Assembly (NCBI GenBank): GCA_963931865.1
Contig: OZ007514.1
Location: 1,268,539 to 1,332,538, forward strand
DNA length: 64,000 nt
Origin: Axinella damicornis
Lineage: Eukaryota > Porifera > Demospongiae > Axinellida > Axinellidae
Reading direction: 5' to 3'
In this document: positions 42,088 through 54,048 of the stretch, piece by piece
Layout: every line of letters starts with the position of its first letter
How positions within the stretch are numbered: position 1 is the stretch's first letter
Program-made: the position numbers and the translations under genes
Notes under the pieces: model-generated
What the model was told of the DNA's origin: nothing
What the model saw: the letters and a program-made list of their open reading frames with translations, nothing else
The model's database searches: none

Positions 42088-43108
42088 CCGTAGGTGCTCT
42101 AATTATGTGTCCTTTCTAATTCTGCGTCAAAATTCAATGTCTCAAACCAATAATGCGTTGTACTGTACTCCGGGGACTAATTCACGTAACGCAATTATAA
42201 TGGCAGCATGGCAGCTAGCTCGAACTCGAAGTGCACACAGTACAGTTGAACGGCGAAGAGGGTGCATCACATCACTGCCTGTGAACGTTGATGTATAAAG
42301 ACACAGTTGCGATATGGCTGGGACATCAGTGAAGGTACGAGAAAGCAACTCACTTATATTTGTATTCTGTGCCCCAGGATACGGATGCACGGCCGTAGCA
42401 AGCGGTCCGGCCGGTCCGGTTTTGGCGGACCACTTTTTCACTCGAACAAGAAGAAAAAGTTCCTTGTTGGCTACCATCAGTGCTATACAGCATGGCAGAG
42501 AAAGTCATTGAAGTGCAGCACTGACTCATGCTTTCACCAGTCCACGCGACTCGAAACTCGATATTCAGGGGCTAGAGACGAGACCAACACACGGAATGGA
42601 GACAGGGCTACCGTGCGCCGCCTTACTCACGAGTTCGAGTGGCGCGGCAGAGATGGCGATGATGTACTAGCCGCTGAGAATGAGGCGGTCACAGAATTGA
42701 AAAACAGAAAGGTTAGAAGTGGCAGTGTAGCGCAAAGCACGAAGGTGCTACGAGAGCCAATCCAGATAGCTGAAAAAGTGAAGGTGAAATAAAATTTCCG
42801 TGCTTCGCGCGGAATAGATCACCACTACACAGCTTTATGCACTGCCTTCAGCAGTGGCCGTACCACTCAAAAGTTGCTTGCTACAGGCCTGGGATGCCCC
42901 ATGTAGGAGAAAAGGCAGCGACAGTCCGACAACCGGGAACAAACACAACCGCTATGGCAATAGCCTTGTCTACACTCGTCTGACTTTAGTACCTAGCGAG
43001 GTGTTTCCCAATCTTGCGTCAAAGTTCGTCGCCATTGGGCTGACAGAATTTCTATGGTTGCATTGCATTTCTTATTTTTTGAGTGACGCATAATTAGAGC
43101 ACCTACGG
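42088..43108. mobile_element. 1.02-kb TA-flanked element, CCGTAGGTGCTCTAATTATG ends
   Basis: CCGTAGGTGCTCTAATTATG at the left and its perfect inverted copy at the right, each next to TA. A 161-codon plus-strand frame (42307-42792) sits in the middle; its C-terminal part is charged (VRRLTHEFEWRGRDGDDVLA). I do not recognise a transposase motif. Confidence 0.85.
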
Positions 43109-43254
43109 TAATGTAACGTGCAATGCCTGCTCACTCATGATTTTGGTTACTGGTCAGCTGATTTTGGGGATGAAAATAAACTATGTGTGGCCCACTAGAG
43201 TGGCTGTTTATTCACTTGCCACCAGGTATGGTTAATGCACAAAATAGTTGCGAG

Positions 43255-46200
43255 CTACCTCATCACAGAGGAGGCTGGACTCACTACAAGGGGCACCAGT
43301 GGAGTAATGGACCAATCTCCCTCCACTGTGCCATTTCTTGGTATGTCCAGTGAGACACGGTCGTGACCGCCTTCAAACTCAAACGGAACACTAGTGCCAA
43401 GTATTGCGTCCTTTAGATGTTCGGAAACAGCCTGCAGGTCAGGAATAGATCTAGCATTAGTGACAACTAAGAGTGTACTCATGGCCAAATAAAGATACTT
43501 GCACCATCCACTTACAGTGCTGTATGCATCCAGTTCAGCAGTCACCACGAAGTGAACCTTCCAGAAGGTAAACTTGCTGCCAATATAGTACAAGCTAGCA
43601 CAATAGTATGGGTCTTCATCGAGTGATTGTTGCTGATGGTCACCTAGTAGCAATTTTTTCAGAACTGAGAGGAAGGAGAACCCGTTGAGGGAAATGCAAC
43701 CAAAGTTGGTGTGCTGAGTGAACACCCCTCCATCCAAGATCTTGAATGTGTACGGGAGGTCCTTCTGGGAACACTTGGCTCGAACGAAACTCAACCTTGA
43801 CCTTTGTGTGGGCTTCGCACAGTGCTGTATTTCTACTGTGATGGCCTCAGAGAACTTGCATCGAGGCTCAGTGTCCAGCCAGTAGACTGCACTCACTAGG
43901 GAGGTGTTCTGGGGGAATGCGAACTGGCCAGATAAGCCCACCTTGATGTGTAGCCTGCACTGCTCCAATTTGGCTGGAAGGGATCCCTCAGGGATGTGGA
44001 GCTTCAATCCATAGCCTTTCCAGTTGAATGTCTGTACCTGGCTGGTAACCAGGAAGCTGGTCTCTCCAATTACATCCACCCCTCTCAAGTAGCCTGGGAA
44101 AGGATACTCATAGTGTCATGTAGACAAGGAAAACAGGGAACAACCATACAGTTCTGGAGTGTACCCTAACATAATCCATCACCTAATGCAAGTAGAAATT
44201 CATTGTCCATGACTCTAATGCAATGCAACCTCTATAATCTTGTGTACGAGTAGAATAGTATCTATAGATCACAAACAGCAACCCATACTTTCGGATATTA
44301 GTCCATTCTTACACAACCTAGCAAAACTACAATTCCACCCACAAGAGAATATCTTATACATATAGTGTACCAGTGGTGATTACTCTAGATCCACTGGGAC
44401 TGCAGATCTTGGGAGTCGGTTGGCTTGCTACATCAGAGGGAAGTGTACCTGTGGAATAAGTGCACACCATCACTTGTACATGCAGTTAATACCTGATATT
44501 CACATCAAGGTGTTGGTATACCACGTATAACATACCCTGGATGCCAATCGTGTCTCTCACAGCAGGCGACAAAAATTTCAGCTCAGTCAGTTTATCTGTA
44601 AAAATTTCAGACCATGGCTTAAAAGCTAATCACACATTCTGCCCTAGTCAAATTAACGACAATGCACTCAGATGTCATCACTCTAAATATCAGTAGCTAA
44701 AGTGGGCAATACCTGAGGCTGAATTTCGGGTAATTCCCCAGACTGTCATATTTGGTGCTTCTGCCAGACAGCCGTAGACCTTTGCCGGTTTCACAGAGCA
44801 GTGCCAGTAATCGGACAGAGGCTTCATGTAAGCAAGGTGAAGTGATGAAGGGCAGCGTGCATCAGAATTTGGGCAGAAGAATGCCACCTCAGCTTCGAGT
44901 GGAGCCTTTGGAGGAAGCGCAGCAAACACAGACTGCCGAATCTCAGGACAGTACTTTGAACATTCTTCAAGAGGTGCGTCATCATCAACATGAACTTCAA
45001 AATAGCCCCGGTCGAAAGAGTCAATCAGTGTGATTGAGCCTGGCATCCTAGGGTGCTGAAACTGAAAGCAGTTCTTGTGCAGGCAAGTGGGCTCATAACT
45101 TGCATCTGTCATGACCTCCCACTTTTGAGTCGAAAGCAAAGAAGCAGCAAGGGAGCAGAAGACTCCACTGGTTGGCCATTCACCCGGGAAATGAATAAGC
45201 AAGGGAGCAGCTCTTGAAGTCTGAGGATTGCAGCGATGTTCAACTAACTTGTCAGACTCAAAGAGAAGAGAAGGCATGACATATTCAGTGTGGATGTCTG
45301 TTGTGTTGACTTTCCCGACAATGAGAAGAGATTCAAGAAGCTTCAGGAAATCAGCAGGAGTAAAAAGGTCAATGTCATAGTGCCTGGAAAAAGCCTTGTT
45401 GTGAAGGAGTTTTTCTTGGAAAACCCCATAATTCTTAAAGCGTAACCACCTGCCACTCAACCCTGTAGCATTGCTTGATGCAGCCATACCAGGAAGGATG
45501 CTGGAACCTCCACAAAGAAAGTGATGGTGTTGAACTAACTCATTGATTTTATCCAAGAAAACTTGTGGCACACAAAAGACCACAGCTGGAAGCACAGTGG
45601 GATAGTAAAGGAAGAGATTCAGGCTAACCAGATATTTCAAGGCTGCATCAAAGGCATTGGGCTTTATGCGCAGTCTGCTAGCTACTTCACGGCACTCATC
45701 AATGTGCATGACCCCTGTGCCCCTTTCCTTCGCTAACTTTCTAAGCACTTGCTCCAGCATAAACCATGGAAGTGGAATTAGGACTGGCTTAGGGGCTGAA
45801 GTATGGATGGTTGCATTCACAAGCTTACCTGCAACCGCTCTGTCTTCTTTAGTTGGATTTTTGGCATTTACAGGAAAGATGAGATCTTTGAGTTGATGAT
45901 AGAAGATCAGACTATCACCAAATCTGGGTCGAAGGAGATCAAGGAGTTTCTGATTTTTCTCCTCTCTCGTTTCTCCCTCACATTGTGATTCCTCATCTCT
46001 GTGGGTACCAACCACAGCTACATGAGGAGAGCTACCACCTTCAGTGGACCTATTCTCTGGCTGCAAGGCCCGAATGCAGTGCTTCAGAATTTGTTCATGA
46101 GAGTGTGGAGATTGGTAGGAACATGCTAACTTGTCTTCTTCGTAGTATTCGATTACCGGATGTTGACTGAGCTTTTCTGAAAGCTTGAGTACGAATAGAA

Positions 46201-46830
46201 TGGTTGAGAGGTTTGGAACGAAGGATGGAAGCAGCTCATGGAATTGGGGCTGTCCTCCACTGTCAAGAAAGTAAAGGAAGTCAAGCTTGGTCACTTGCGT
46301 TTTACCTACAGGTTTGCTTAGCAAGCCTGCTAGTTTCATTAGTAGCTTATCTACAACCTCAGTGTGAGAAGTGTAAGAACCCTGCTCCAATTTGCTAACC
46401 TGCTCAGCTTCTAAAGATTCAGTGCACATATCTTGAGGTTTCGCTAGTGGTAAGAAAGTGCCGAGTGTCTCCTTAGTAGTAGAATGAGCGGGAGGCGAAG
46501 GAGAGGTCTGAACTGCAGGCTGTGCTTCAGCGCTTGTCACTGAGGTAGCTCCTGCTACTATGCCTAGGAGCTTATCCTCATCTACTCTACTCCATTCCAA
46601 ACTACCTGATTCAGAAGTGCCAGCGCCCACTACTGTAGAGAGTGCCCTAACTGGTTCAACCAGTCCCGTGCTTTGGCGAACATCTGGTTGATCTTCATTC
46701 AACACTAGGTACATGGTGCAGGTTTTTCCAGACCCAGCTGCCCCAGTCACTGCACAGGTTGTCATTGTGCATTCCACATATCCGCTTTCCATCGCTTCTT
46801 CAAAGTGAACAGTTGATTCTTTGTCATAGG
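43255..46830 (-). CDS. Gene B core: Roc-COR-like GTPase plus ZU5-UPA
   Basis: Exons 46830-44713, 44595-44536, 44448-44371 and 44093-43255 (stop as read). All junctions between them are phase 1 (CAG|GTATTG, G|GTATGT, G|GTACAC; acceptors TTTTACAG, TTCCACAG, TTTCCCAG). The first encodes FEEAMESGYVECTMTTCAVT, Walker A GAAGSGKT, DSGGQPQFH (G3), VGTHRD (G4) and a COR-like region, and is highly similar to gene A. The last encodes a ZU5 domain: VTSQVQTFNWKGYGLKLHIP, EGSLPAKLEQCRLHIKVGLS, FAFPQNTSLVSAVYWLDTEP. It continues into a UPA-like segment (FWKVHFVVTAELDAYSTVSG) and a tail GDWSITPLVPLVVSPASSVM. ZU5-UPA modules in UNC5, PIDD and ankyrins pack against death domains. The stop could instead be preceded by a donor (ATGAG|GTAGCT). 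Upstream death-domain exons at 53.9-59.0 kb join in phase. Confidence 0.88.
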
Positions 46831-46839
46831 CTGCATGTA

Positions 46840-47512
46840 TAACAACAAAAGGGTCATATAAAAGTCCAATTGGGCTAATGAACTACCTAGATGGACACAA
46901 CTATACAAAGTCTATATGTTGGGTAATTGTAAGGGATGTAGACCCACAATAGTATATATTCCAGTTTACTAATGAACTTGTTAATGGCATTTCTCCTTGT
47001 TTGTTCGGTTTTTGAGAGGTAGAATATGACGCGCCATCACTAAATCCTTTATAGTTTTACAGAGAAAAGCTTTTGCCTCTAGTTTGTGCACTTTTTCGAT
47101 TGCAGAAATGCGTAGCTTTATTTATCATGGTATGTGCAACATCACCGTAAGGGTACGGGGCCTGATGTCAGATTTTAAGGAAAGCTATGACAGTCTCTCA
47201 TGATGCAGTGATGGATGTGGACCTTCTGCTGGGCACTGAGCAGGCTTTGATGCTTCATTCTGTTTCCATTAATAATATTGTTCTATGCATGCTGTTCTTG
47301 TGATCAGCTATAAATGTCTTCAGGAGGTGGTGGGGAATTCACTCTTCACCAGATCAGAGCTTGATGACAGTCATACAGTCCGTATAATTTAAAACTCCAG
47401 CCTCACTCACAGTTCTGGTCAGTACATTGGTACAAGTCCAGTAGACTACTGTACATGTTCTGCACTGTAGCTACGTCATGAAAACAAAGCCACGCCCCCA
47501 TGATGGCACAGT
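46840..47512. other. Gene B intron, part without recognised repeats
   Basis: No exon recognised. The interval up to 53879 is taken as one intron or a few introns of gene B. Confidence 0.35.
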
Positions 47513-47513
47513 A

Positions 47514-48001
47514 CAGTGAAACCTGCCTTAGCGGCCACCTGAATAAGGTGGTCACCTCCACATTGCGGTCAGCTTGGGAAAGTCCCGAAATTTGAGCCCA
47601 TAGTCTCCATACTTTACTGTTCTTCTATAGCGGTCACCTGCGTAATGCGGTCACGTTGCTCCACCCCAAGCACGCTATAGCACGCTATAACACACTGCCA
47701 ATAACGGCCACCGAGTGCGCGCGTGCGTTGCGTACGTGCGCGGGTGCGTTTAACATTTAGAAAGTGCCAAACTGAACATACAAAAATGAACAATCAAGTT
47801 ATTTTACAATACTTAAAGTCCTTAGTTGTCTTCTTCATGGAACTTACTTGAATCAAAGTGTTGCAAGAACCTTTGCAATGAGGTCAATCACACTAAAACT
47901 TCACATGACCGCTTTAGAGAGGTTTTCTGTAATGCAGCCACCTGTCTAATAAGGCCAAATATTTTTGGCCCCCAGGTGACCGCATTAGACAGGTTCCACT
48001 G
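47514..48001. mobile_element. pogo/Tigger-like MITE
   Basis: CAGTGAAACCTGCCTTAGCG at the left and inverted CAGTGGAACCTGTCTAATGC at the right, flanked by TA. 488 bp, with internal GCGGTCACCTG repeats. Such CAGT(G)(G/A)AACCTGTCT ends are widespread in metazoan Tigger/pogo-type MITEs. No transposase. Confidence 0.85.
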
Positions 48002-48003
48002 TA

Positions 48004-48940
48004 ACGATAGATTTTGAAAAGAACAGGTTGGTAGAAATTCCTCTCAGCGGTAGTGAGCCACCAGTTGATGGATTGACAAGGATTCAGTAAGTGTCTCAAA
48101 TGCAGCTATCACAAGCAAAAGGAACACAACATGCGCTTGCATGTGAACTGCGCATGCACAATTGGCAGCCCAACACATGACCTCTGGTTGCCTCAAAATG
48201 GCGTCGTGCTATAATTTCATCAAATCGCAGCTAACCAAAACTGCTGTTCTTGCCAGTTCGCAGACAAAAGGGCTGAAGGACTCTACTACGGCGAAAGCAG
48301 TATTGTTCTGTGTGTGAATGAGCTCAAGGACTGCTTCCGTTGGTGAGCTATGCTCGACTATGAGAAAGAAGAAAGAAGACGACGAAATCGGAAATTTTCA
48401 GCGACTTTCTTGACTCCCGCGTACTCTCAGGTACGTTTGCGAGTGTTTATGTGAACTGCTAGGGAGTGTCATTCTGTCTGGGTTGTAGCTTCTTTGGCCA
48501 TTCTCCTGCTGGTGCATCAGTATGGTAAATGCAAAATTTCCTTGGCCATCCCTAAATAGGGAATGCTACTGTGTTCTCTGATACACCCTGAAGCCAAGAA
48601 CAGAAAAAACATGTCATCCATGGGAGTGGTGGAACAGCCCTTTATTTATTTGTTAGATCCCTACTGGTAGCCGGTGCAACTCTTGCCCCAGGTTTTACTC
48701 TCACCTTTTGATGTATAATTCTACACTTTTAATTCATTTCATTTTTAGCTGTACAAATTGATTAGAGTACGTAAATTACCAAATATTTCCGGAAATGGGG
48801 GTGTACGAATAAATAGAGGAATCGAATGAAGTGCACGAGATGCCTGCATGGAAAGTACAAGCTGTCAAAGTGAGCAAAGGGGATGTCGAATGGAAGACAA
48901 AAAATTATTACAGTGCTCACAGTTTCGCCACGAGGGCTAA
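48004..48940. other. Unassigned intronic spacer
   Basis: Contains TGTACAAATTGATTAGAGTA near 48755, repeated in modified form near 49188 (TGTACAAATTAATTAGGGTA), and AATGGGGGTGTACGAAT near both; these look like parts of one repeat. No gene. Confidence 0.4.
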
Positions 48941-49560
48941 TTAGTACAGGACGGTGATCACAACGGTGTGGCCAGAATCTTCACGGGCCTTTCCTGAGAG
49001 CTGACAGTCGAAACGTGCACTTGAGCAATGGCAGCCAGCCCGAGAAGTACACCTGGACGACGTAAATGGCTGTGCTGCTGTCTTTCTTCAAGAAACGCAA
49101 GGGCCCTTCACCTCCTCCGGCTCCACCGTTGCCACCTTCAGCCATGATATAACTCGAACCGACCAGCTGTACGAATATTCATTTTTACGTGTACAAATTA
49201 ATTAGGGTACGTAAATTTTCTCGGAAATGGGGGGTGTACGAATTAATAGGGGGTACAAATTATGGTACCTATAGCTTCGTTCAAATGCTGTCTGTAAATA
49301 GGTGGTTAGCTTACAGTGCTGGCGCTTGTTCAATTAACACACATCACGTGACGACCACACGGCCACACTAAAGACAGTTGAGTCAAAGCGAGCAATGGTG
49401 GCCAAAGGGAAGACAAAAAGTATCACAACTTCGCCACCAGGGTGAGTTGTACCGTCAGTGCATGATGGCGATCACAACGGTGTGGTCAGAATCTTCGTTG
49501 GGCTTTCCTAAGAGCTATACCGTAGAGTATGCATCAAGTGCCTATCCCCCTTTTCACGTG
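48941..49560 (+). repeat. Interspersed repeat R1, partial copies
   Basis: Two partial R1 units: ACAACGGTGTGGCCAGAATC near 48960 and ACAACGGTGTGGTCAGAATC near 49473, with GGCCAAAGGGAAGACAAAAA and GCCACCAGGGTGAGTTGTAC. Confidence 0.6.
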
Positions 49561-49623
49561 AAAGTTATTGCACAGGGTTGAAAACGAATGTAGTAAGGGC
49601 CCACCCATTACCAGAACTCTTAA

Positions 49624-50210
49624 GGTTACGGGATACCGTGTGTTCATTAAATATACATAACGTAGAAGTTACCTTTGTCCCTCCGTGCAGGAACTAGCTA
49701 GAGACACGCAACAAAAACGAGGTATAACAGCAATATGAGTACCTTCTAGTTGGTATGATCTTAGCGCCTGAGTACAACATGCCAACATAGGCAGTGGCAT
49801 CGAAGTTCAAGGTTGAGTTGGCGATTTTTGGCGTCAGATTTTGCAGTCAGAAAGGGCTAGCAGGCCAGATTGGCAGCATCCACGGGAAGTTTTCAACTGA
49901 CTGGAGGGTGGCTCGGAGCGAGTTTGCTTCGCTGCTGTTGGAAAAACGAGGGATGGTCGTTCATACCACACAGCCATTCACTTTTCGCCTGATCAGGCAA
50001 GTAGAACGCGCAGTATCTCACGAACAGAATGTTTATCTTGGTAAAACTTTTCGAGCCGCCCTGCCCCTTTCTTCGTAGAATTGAAGTCCAGCCTAATATA
50101 CGGTTAGATGTTACTTCAGCGATTCAGCGATAAAAAATTGACGCCAAAGTTGCGCACACATTTCACTGTTGCAAGCGCGCATGCGCAATAGCAAACTGTA
50201 ACCCGTAACC
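49624..50210. mobile_element. MITE with TTAA target and GGTTACGGG ends
   Basis: TTAA-GGTTACGGGATACC at the left and GTAACCCGTAACC-TTAA at the right. 587 bp. The interior holds a 94-codon plus-strand frame (49794-50078, MASKFKVELAIFGVRFCSQK...), unassigned. Confidence 0.78.
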
Positions 50211-50279
50211 TTAAGCAGCAAGGCTGGCTTAGCTAAACTGTTGGGTAAAGGTTTGGCTCTAAGAAAAGCTGCTTGAAGT

Positions 50280-51670
50280 ATCAACTTTGGTGCATTGACA
50301 GTCAAGTTACATATTCATTAGGCGGACATTGTTGTGGTGCTATGTGGGGAGGCAGGTGGTTTCAGGTTGCGTGGTCAGATTTGGCAGGTGCCTCCATAGC
50401 AGTGAAGGAGTTGCTACCCATTATTGTAGCAGCAGCTATCTGGGGACATATGTGGAGGGGTAAGATAGTGCTCAGTGACTGTGACAATCAGGGGGTGGTG
50501 TCGGCCGCCTGTGGGAGTTATTGTAAAGACTCGTCTATGGCACAGATGCTGCAGTGTCTCTCTTTTTTTGATGCAAAGTTTGATGTAACTCTATCAGCTG
50601 CCCACGTGCCAGGGGTGGAGAATGGGCCAGCAGATAGTCTGTCGAGGAATAAGTTTTTTGACCTTGTTCCGCAGACCTGAACCGAGCCATCTCCAGTCCC
50701 AGTGGAGCTAGTGAGACGGCTATCTGTAAGAGATCCCTGGACCTCAGACATCTGGAGCACATGGCTAGAGAGACCTTGCTAACAACTCTTTAGCACCGTC
50801 TACAAAGCGGGCATATGCTTCTGGTCAGAAGTGATACCTTGTTTTCTGTCAATGCTCAAGCCTGACCCCATTCTCGCTAGTGGAAGACCAGCTCTGTCCG
50901 TTTGTGGCTCACTTGGCAGAAGAGGGGCTACTACATACTTCTAAGGGGTAATTGTCAGCTATTCGGCACAAACAGATCCTTGGGGGGTAATTGTCAGCTA
51001 TTCGGCACAAACAGATCCTTGGGGGGATGGGTGATCCGTTCACTGCATCGTGGCCCCTCCTCAAGTACACACGGAGGGGATTAAAGCTCCGGCAGGCCAA
51101 GAGCAAGGCTACCTGTGCATTTTGCAGCAATTGCAGAAGTCGTGGGAAGGACAGCAGTCATCCTGTAAAATATAATGCTATGGGTGGCGTGCTGGATGTT
51201 TTTTCAGGTTTTTACGGTCGGGAGAAATAACAGTTCCCTCCCTGAAGGACTATGATCCCAAAGCTCATCTCAGTCACGGAGATATAGTCTTAGACAATCA
51301 GTCCAGTCCATCTGTAGTTAGGGTGAATATAAAGGCCTCAAAAACTGACCCTTTCCACTAGGGTGTCTATGTGTTCTCAGGTAGCAATGACGATGACCTG
51401 TGTCCAGTTGCAGCCATCTCAGCATATTTGGCTACCAGGGGGAGGGACCCTTCCGTTTTCTGGCAGGCCCACCACTCTCTAAGGAGCTCTTAGTGAAACA
51501 GTCAGGCTGGCCCTCAAATCAGAAGGGGTGGAAGACTAAGTTTGCTGGACATAGCTTCCACATAGGGGCCACCACAACAGCGGCGGCGGTTGGTTTGGAG
51601 GACTTGTTGATCAAAACATTGGGGAGGTGGGAAAGTTCGGCCTACCTGGCATATGTGAGGATTCCTTGAG
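50280..51670 (+). mobile_element. DIRS-like retrotransposon relic (RNase H and tyrosine recombinase)
   Basis: 50273-50680 encodes an RNase H-like domain (ASIAVKELLPIIVAAAIWGH, VLSDCDNQGVVSAACGS, FDVTLSAAHVPGVENGPADS). It is followed, through several stops and frameshifts, by tyrosine-recombinase pieces: SAIRHKQILGGMGDPFTASW, DNQSSPSVVRVNIKASKTDP, DDLCPVAAISAYLATRG and GHSFHIGATTTAAAVGLEDL-IKTLGRWESSAYLAYVR. The order RNase H then tyrosine recombinase is that of DIRS elements. The usual GHSFRIGA Arg reads His. A 42-bp direct duplication occurs at about 50943-51026. Ends were not found. Confidence 0.85.
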
Positions 51671-51679
51671 ACCGCCTTA

Positions 51680-52108
51680 CTTCGGTGTCAAAGAGACTGA
51701 CATTAGCGAACATCACTTCTGTTTTGTAACTGTTGTTTTATCTCTTGGTTACTTCATTCTTGTGTGTTTGTTGGCTTACTATGTCTGGTTGGTGTAGATC
51801 TGCCGGTTCTCAGCCTGCTGTACATTTCTGACTAGGCGCGGGTATGTGCGGATGCATGGGGGGTGTACATGTAGCAATATAGGTAGGCTTGGGGGGAAAG
51901 GACGGTCATCCTTCCTTTGGCGGTTTGCTGAGTAGCCCAGTAAACAGGATAAGCAGGAGGGCTCCCAGCATCGGCCCCCAAGCTGAGGGATAGGAAGGGG
52001 TTGGTAGCTTCCCAGGGTTTAGAAAGGGGGGCGGACCCTGGGGGTGGAGCCTGCATGCACCAGCCCATCCATAGCTACCTCCCAGCAAACATATCTGTAA
52101 GGAGGTTT
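51680..52108. other. Unassigned intronic spacer
   Basis: Possibly 3' sequence of the DIRS relic. No gene recognised. Confidence 0.35.
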
Positions 52109-52768
52109 AGACAGGGACAGTACAAAACCTGGACTCTGGACTGGACTGTGGACTGGACTCTGGACTGGACTGGATTGACCAAAACAGGTGTACACAGACA
52201 CCAAATGTCACCAAAGCTATGAAGGTCGTCTCCAGCTCTGTCTCAAGTTGCTTCCTAGCCTGTTGCTGCATCATTCCTCGATTTCTGAGAGGTCAAAGGT
52301 CAGGTGCATATTTAATGAGCTTCAACAATGAGCTCAAACTATAGCATGGAATATTCCTTCTGGTTCTATACTTCAAGAAAGGCTGAAGTTTGGTTTCTGC
52401 TGGTAATAACCGCTCTTCTAATCCTTCAAGCAGGCAGAGCATCCTAACTGGAGCTCACTTGGAGTTTTACGATGGTTCTTTTCCAACAAATGTGTGTGAC
52501 CTCTATAAGAAACAGTCGATACAAGTCATGGATGCTCAAAGCCGGTACAGAGCCCACAAAAATTCAGTCATAGCCACTTTTGTTGAAGCTTATTAAATAT
52601 GCATATGACCTTTGACCTCTCAGAAATCGAGGAATGATGCCGCAATAGGCTACTTGAGACAGAGCTGGAGACAACCCTTCATAGCTTTGGTGACGTTTGC
52701 TGTCTGTGTACACCTGTTTTGGTCAATCCAGTCCAGTCCAGAGTCCAGGTTTTGTACTGTCTCCAACT
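52109..52768. mobile_element. Foldback element with GGACTGG minisatellite ends
   Basis: The left arm (from GGACAGTACAAAACCTGGAC to about 52340) and right arm (about 52590 to GTCCAGGTTTTGTACTGTC) are inverted copies of roughly 180-230 bp. They share GGTCAATCCAGTCCAGTCCA, CACCTGTTTTGG, GAGACAGAGCTGGAGAC and GACCTTTGACCTCTCAGAAA. GGACTGGACTCTG repeats lie near the tips. Centre about 250 bp, no transposase. Confidence 0.85.
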
Positions 52769-52789
52769 AGACATGAATTGTTAATGGGT

Positions 52790-53110
52790 GGGTAAAATCA
52801 GTGGACTGGACTGGACTGGATTCATCCAGAATTCCATAAAATGCCCTTTTCAGGCCTTTTCAGCATAGGACAGAAGCTAAACATGCTTATTCGCTTATGC
52901 ATTCGCTAAAGTCACACACTTAGCCTGCTGAAGCATTTTTCAAGTCTTTCCTCGAGTCAGTAGAGGTCAAAGGTCACGTGCATATGAGCTTCAACAATGA
53001 GCTTTGGTCATAGGCATAGATGATAGAGGAATATTATTTTTTGTTTCCTATGCTTCAGCAAAAGGCTGGTGTTTGGTTTCTATTAATCACATATATAGTT
53101 GCCATACATT
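52790..53110. repeat. Diverged partial copy of the GGACTGG foldback
   Basis: AGTGGACTGGACTGGACTGG, then AGAGGTCAAAGGTCACGTGC and GCTTCAACAATGAGCTTTGG, then AGGCTGGTGTTTGGTTTCT, repeat the order of the left arm and centre of 52109-52768. Confidence 0.65.
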
Positions 53111-53319
53111 TACTCCCATAGAAAAGTGTGCAATTTTTTCCCAAATTGCACGGTTATTGTAGCCCGAGGGCTGTCAGAAATTGCACGGTTACGAAGCGGC
53201 CGCGGCGCGCGCTAACCAATCAGGTGAAGCTCCGCCCTAGCAACGAGCGTCCGCGTCATGGCTACGCCATTAGCAACAGACAAAACATGTCATCCATGGG
53301 GAGTGATGTCATTTATGTT

Positions 53320-53775
53320 ATTTCCATTTTCTTGTTCGAGCGGAAACCGCACTACTGGTAGCCGGTGCAATTAACTCACAGGTAGCACAAGGTAAGTATT
53401 GCAGCTCATTCCAATTAGCGCACGTCATGTGACGACCATGTTCAGTCGGTTGAGTCGGCAATAGTGGCCAAAGGGAAGACCAAATTATCATAGCACTCAC
53501 AACTTTGCCAGCATGGTGAGTTTCGGCACATAAGCATCAGTGAACGACAGCAATCACAACAGTGTGGTCAGAATCTTTGTGGGCCTTTCATAAGAGCTGC
53601 ACTGGCAATGAAAGTTGAAGAGAGTGCTCGAGTAATGGCGGTCGACGGGAAAACAAAAGTTTGTATCTCACCTTGTTTTCAGCACCAAAGTTTTACATTT
53701 GTGAAAGCGATCACGATGGTGTAATCAGAATTATTGTAGGCCATTCCTAAGTAGTCAAACGTTATTTATTTATTT
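53320..53775 (+). repeat. Interspersed repeat R1
   Basis: Copy with CGGAAACCGCACTACTGGTA, GGCCAAAGGGAAGACCAAAT, CAACAGTGTGGTCAGAATCT and CATTCCTAAGTAGTCAAACG. It ends in TTATTTATTTACG. Confidence 0.65.
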
Positions 53776-53879
53776 ACGCTGGCATGCAAATTTGTTCGGA
53801 TTCAAAGGTATTCTGTTGCAACGCATGAATATCTTGTGTGTGTGTGTGGGTCCAGGACTAGCATCCACATTCGACCTAC

Positions 53880-53954
53880 CAGTTCCCTTGAAACCTTCTG
53901 GGGGCAGTGTGGGTGGCAGCAAGGGACTATCACCTAGCACGGTCAGCTGAATCC
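53880..53954 (-). CDS. Gene B linker exon
   Basis: A 75-bp exon between CTGTTCCAG and G|GTAGGT, phase 1 on both sides, encoding GIQLTVLGDSPLLPPTLPPE then GFKGT. Proline-rich, no domain. It joins in phase to the death-domain exon at 54049-54303 and also to the Roc-COR exon beginning at 46830 (giving GT-AYDKEST). Direct joining of the last pair is inferred; unseen exons may lie in the 7-kb interval. Confidence 0.6.
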
Positions 53955-54048
53955 CTGGAACAGTAGCAATGAGTTGTGCTATTTCACTGCACATGATTAC
54001 TGTATACTATTGATCTAGAGCCACTCAAAACTTAATATACTGGCATAC

